Positions 51,389 to 52,131 of a stretch of 52,131 nucleotides of DNA are shown one piece after another. Numbering within the stretch: the stretch's first letter is position 1; each line of letters starts with the position of its first letter. The stretch covers positions 1 to 52,131 of the forward strand of contig JACDZH010000002.1 of NCBI GenBank assembly GCA_013426815.1, given 5' to 3'. The notes below the pieces were generated by a model that was not told where the DNA came from, searched no databases, and saw only the letters and a list, made by a program, of their open reading frames with translations. Origin of the DNA: Paludibacter sp. GTDB lineage: Bacteria > Bacteroidota > Bacteroidia > Bacteroidales > Paludibacteraceae. The translations under genes were made by a program, and so were the position numbers.

Positions 51389-52123
51389 ATGAAAAAAATA
51401 ATAGGATCCATTTGCTTTGTATTACAAAGAATTATTGGGTTTGCACAATCAGATACTTTGTTTTGGAGTGATGATACATTTTTAACATCCAATACAGTGG
51501 TTAAACCCACGCTTCAACCAACTGTGAATACAACTGAGGACACCACAACCATGGTTAAATTGGTTTCTCCGTCCGATTCTTCTAATCAAATACCACAAAA
51601 GATGTTTTTAACTCAACGATTACTTTGGGGCAAAAAGGGATTAATGAGAAACTTCGATAAATTTGATTTGTCCCCTTCAGATAGAGAAAGAGAAATTTCA
51701 ATCAGAGATAAAATGATTTCTGCACATCAATTTTTAGGATATGCTACTCTAGCAGGATTGGCAAGTTTTGGTGTTACAGGAATAATGATTAATAAAGATA
51801 AAGAAATCAGGGATTTACATCAAGAATTAGCAGGTGTTACCAATCTCCTCTATTTTTCTACAGCAACTATGGTTTTATTTGCTACACCACGGTTAAAAGA
51901 TAGAAACAGTGGTTGGTCTAATGTTAAAATTAATAAAACACTTTCAATTTTGCACTTTATAGGTATGATAACTACCAATGTTTTAGCCGAAAGGTCAACC
52001 CATGATCCTGATTTAGTTAAATACCACAAGATAGCAGCAATCTCTACATTTGCAACTTATCTTGCTTCAACAATAGTTATTAGACATTATATAAGTTATA
52101 AAATCATTGATACATTATTTTAA
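51389..52123 (+). CDS. Multi-His membrane protein, copy B
   Basis: The 244-aa protein parallels copy A from VKLVSPSDS onward (MFLTQRLLWGKKGLMRNFD is identical), with the same helix histidines (SAHQFLGY, DLHQELAG, ILHFIGM, KYHKIA), while the signal region and the linker after it differ. The C-terminus has 11 more residues than copy A (after STIVI). The stop is eight bases from the window end, so whether a two-helix protein and a SORL-like gene follow, as for copy A, cannot be seen. Confidence 0.65.
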   Translation: MKKIIGSICFVLQRIIGFAQSDTLFWSDDTFLTSNTVVKPTLQPTVNTTEDTTTMVKLVSPSDSSNQIPQKMFLTQRLLWGKKGLMRNFDKFDLSPSDREREISIRDKMISAHQFLGYATLAGLASFGVTGIMINKDKEIRDLHQELAGVTNLLYFSTATMVLFATPRLKDRNSGWSNVKINKTLSILHFIGMITTNVLAERSTHDPDLVKYHKIAAISTFATYLASTIVIRHYISYKIIDTLF

Positions 52124-52131
52124 AATTAGAA

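Noticed and set aside
1-52131. CRISPR arrays, tRNA or rRNA genes, prophage or transposase genes
   Set aside because: Looked for on both strands; no regularly spaced repeats, RNA gene signatures or mobile-element proteins found.

Overview
The window looks like an accessory, low-GC chromosomal segment of a Bacteroidota bacterium. The evidence is Bacteroidota-type -7 promoter elements (TAnnTTTG) 25-60 nt before many starts, no usable Shine-Dalgarno sequences, TonB-dependent receptors with N-terminal carboxypeptidase-regulatory-like domains, short Crp/Fnr regulators ending in a P-x-x-[IL]-S-R-I-R-K helix, and an ABC-2 permease/M1 peptidase fusion. I saw no rRNA, tRNA, CRISPR array, prophage genes or transposase. 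Nearly every gene is on the + strand; only two decayed genes at 21.7-22.6 kb are on the - strand. I cannot name the species.

Layout. 0-7 kb: small outer-membrane barrels, a lipoprotein alpha/beta hydrolase, a CPBP protease, an HXXEE membrane protein, an UlaG-like metallo-hydrolase, a class C-type serine hydrolase and the first Crp/Fnr gene. 7-11.4 kb: second Crp/Fnr gene, an Acg-type nitroreductase and TonB receptor 1. 11.4-14.1 kb: a decayed stretch with a methyltransferase relic, one intact barrel gene and its ruined tandem copy. 14.3-21.3 kb: AraC/GyrI regulator, TonB receptor 2, a MacB/FtsX-type ABC exporter and a frameshifted DUF2141 gene. 21.7-24.9 kb: two dead minus-strand genes (21-residue-repeat protein; MerR with an in-frame amber codon) divergent from an SDR/SRPBCC/saccharopine-dehydrogenase-like operon. 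25.2-33.6 kb: ABC ATPase plus permease/M1 fusion, secreted amidase, small membrane protein, GyrI-like protein and GNAT-YoaP protein. 33.6-37 kb: PAS-like/LuxR regulator and TonB receptor 3. 37-38 kb: repeats and a decayed gene copy. 38-45.6 kb: third and fourth Crp/Fnr genes with a gluconolactonase/strictosidine-synthase-like lipoprotein, NTF2-like, DUF6194, SDR, ICMT-like and NAPE-PLD-like genes. 45.6-52.1 kb: two copies of a methyltransferase + multi-His membrane protein pair flanking TonB receptor 4, with a superoxide-reductase-like small protein beside the first copy.

The clearest organising principle is regulatory. Four perfect Fnr-like boxes (TTGAY-N4-RTCAA) lie 36.5-37.5 bp, centre to last base, upstream of a -7 element, before the nitroreductase/TonB receptor 1 operon, the NTF2/DUF6194 pair, an SDR and TonB receptor 4. 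Two of these boxes include the stop codon of a Crp/Fnr gene. A variant palindrome (AGAC-N4-GTCT) sits at the same spacing after the one Crp/Fnr paralogue whose recognition helix is changed (PRHLSR instead of PE[TS][IL]SR). Two other TonB receptors have their own palindrome at a comparable position, each just after a regulator of another family (AraC, LuxR). I infer repeated cassettes of regulator, operator and envelope/redox target that diversified by duplication. Many relics of duplicated genes in between support a history of local duplication and loss.
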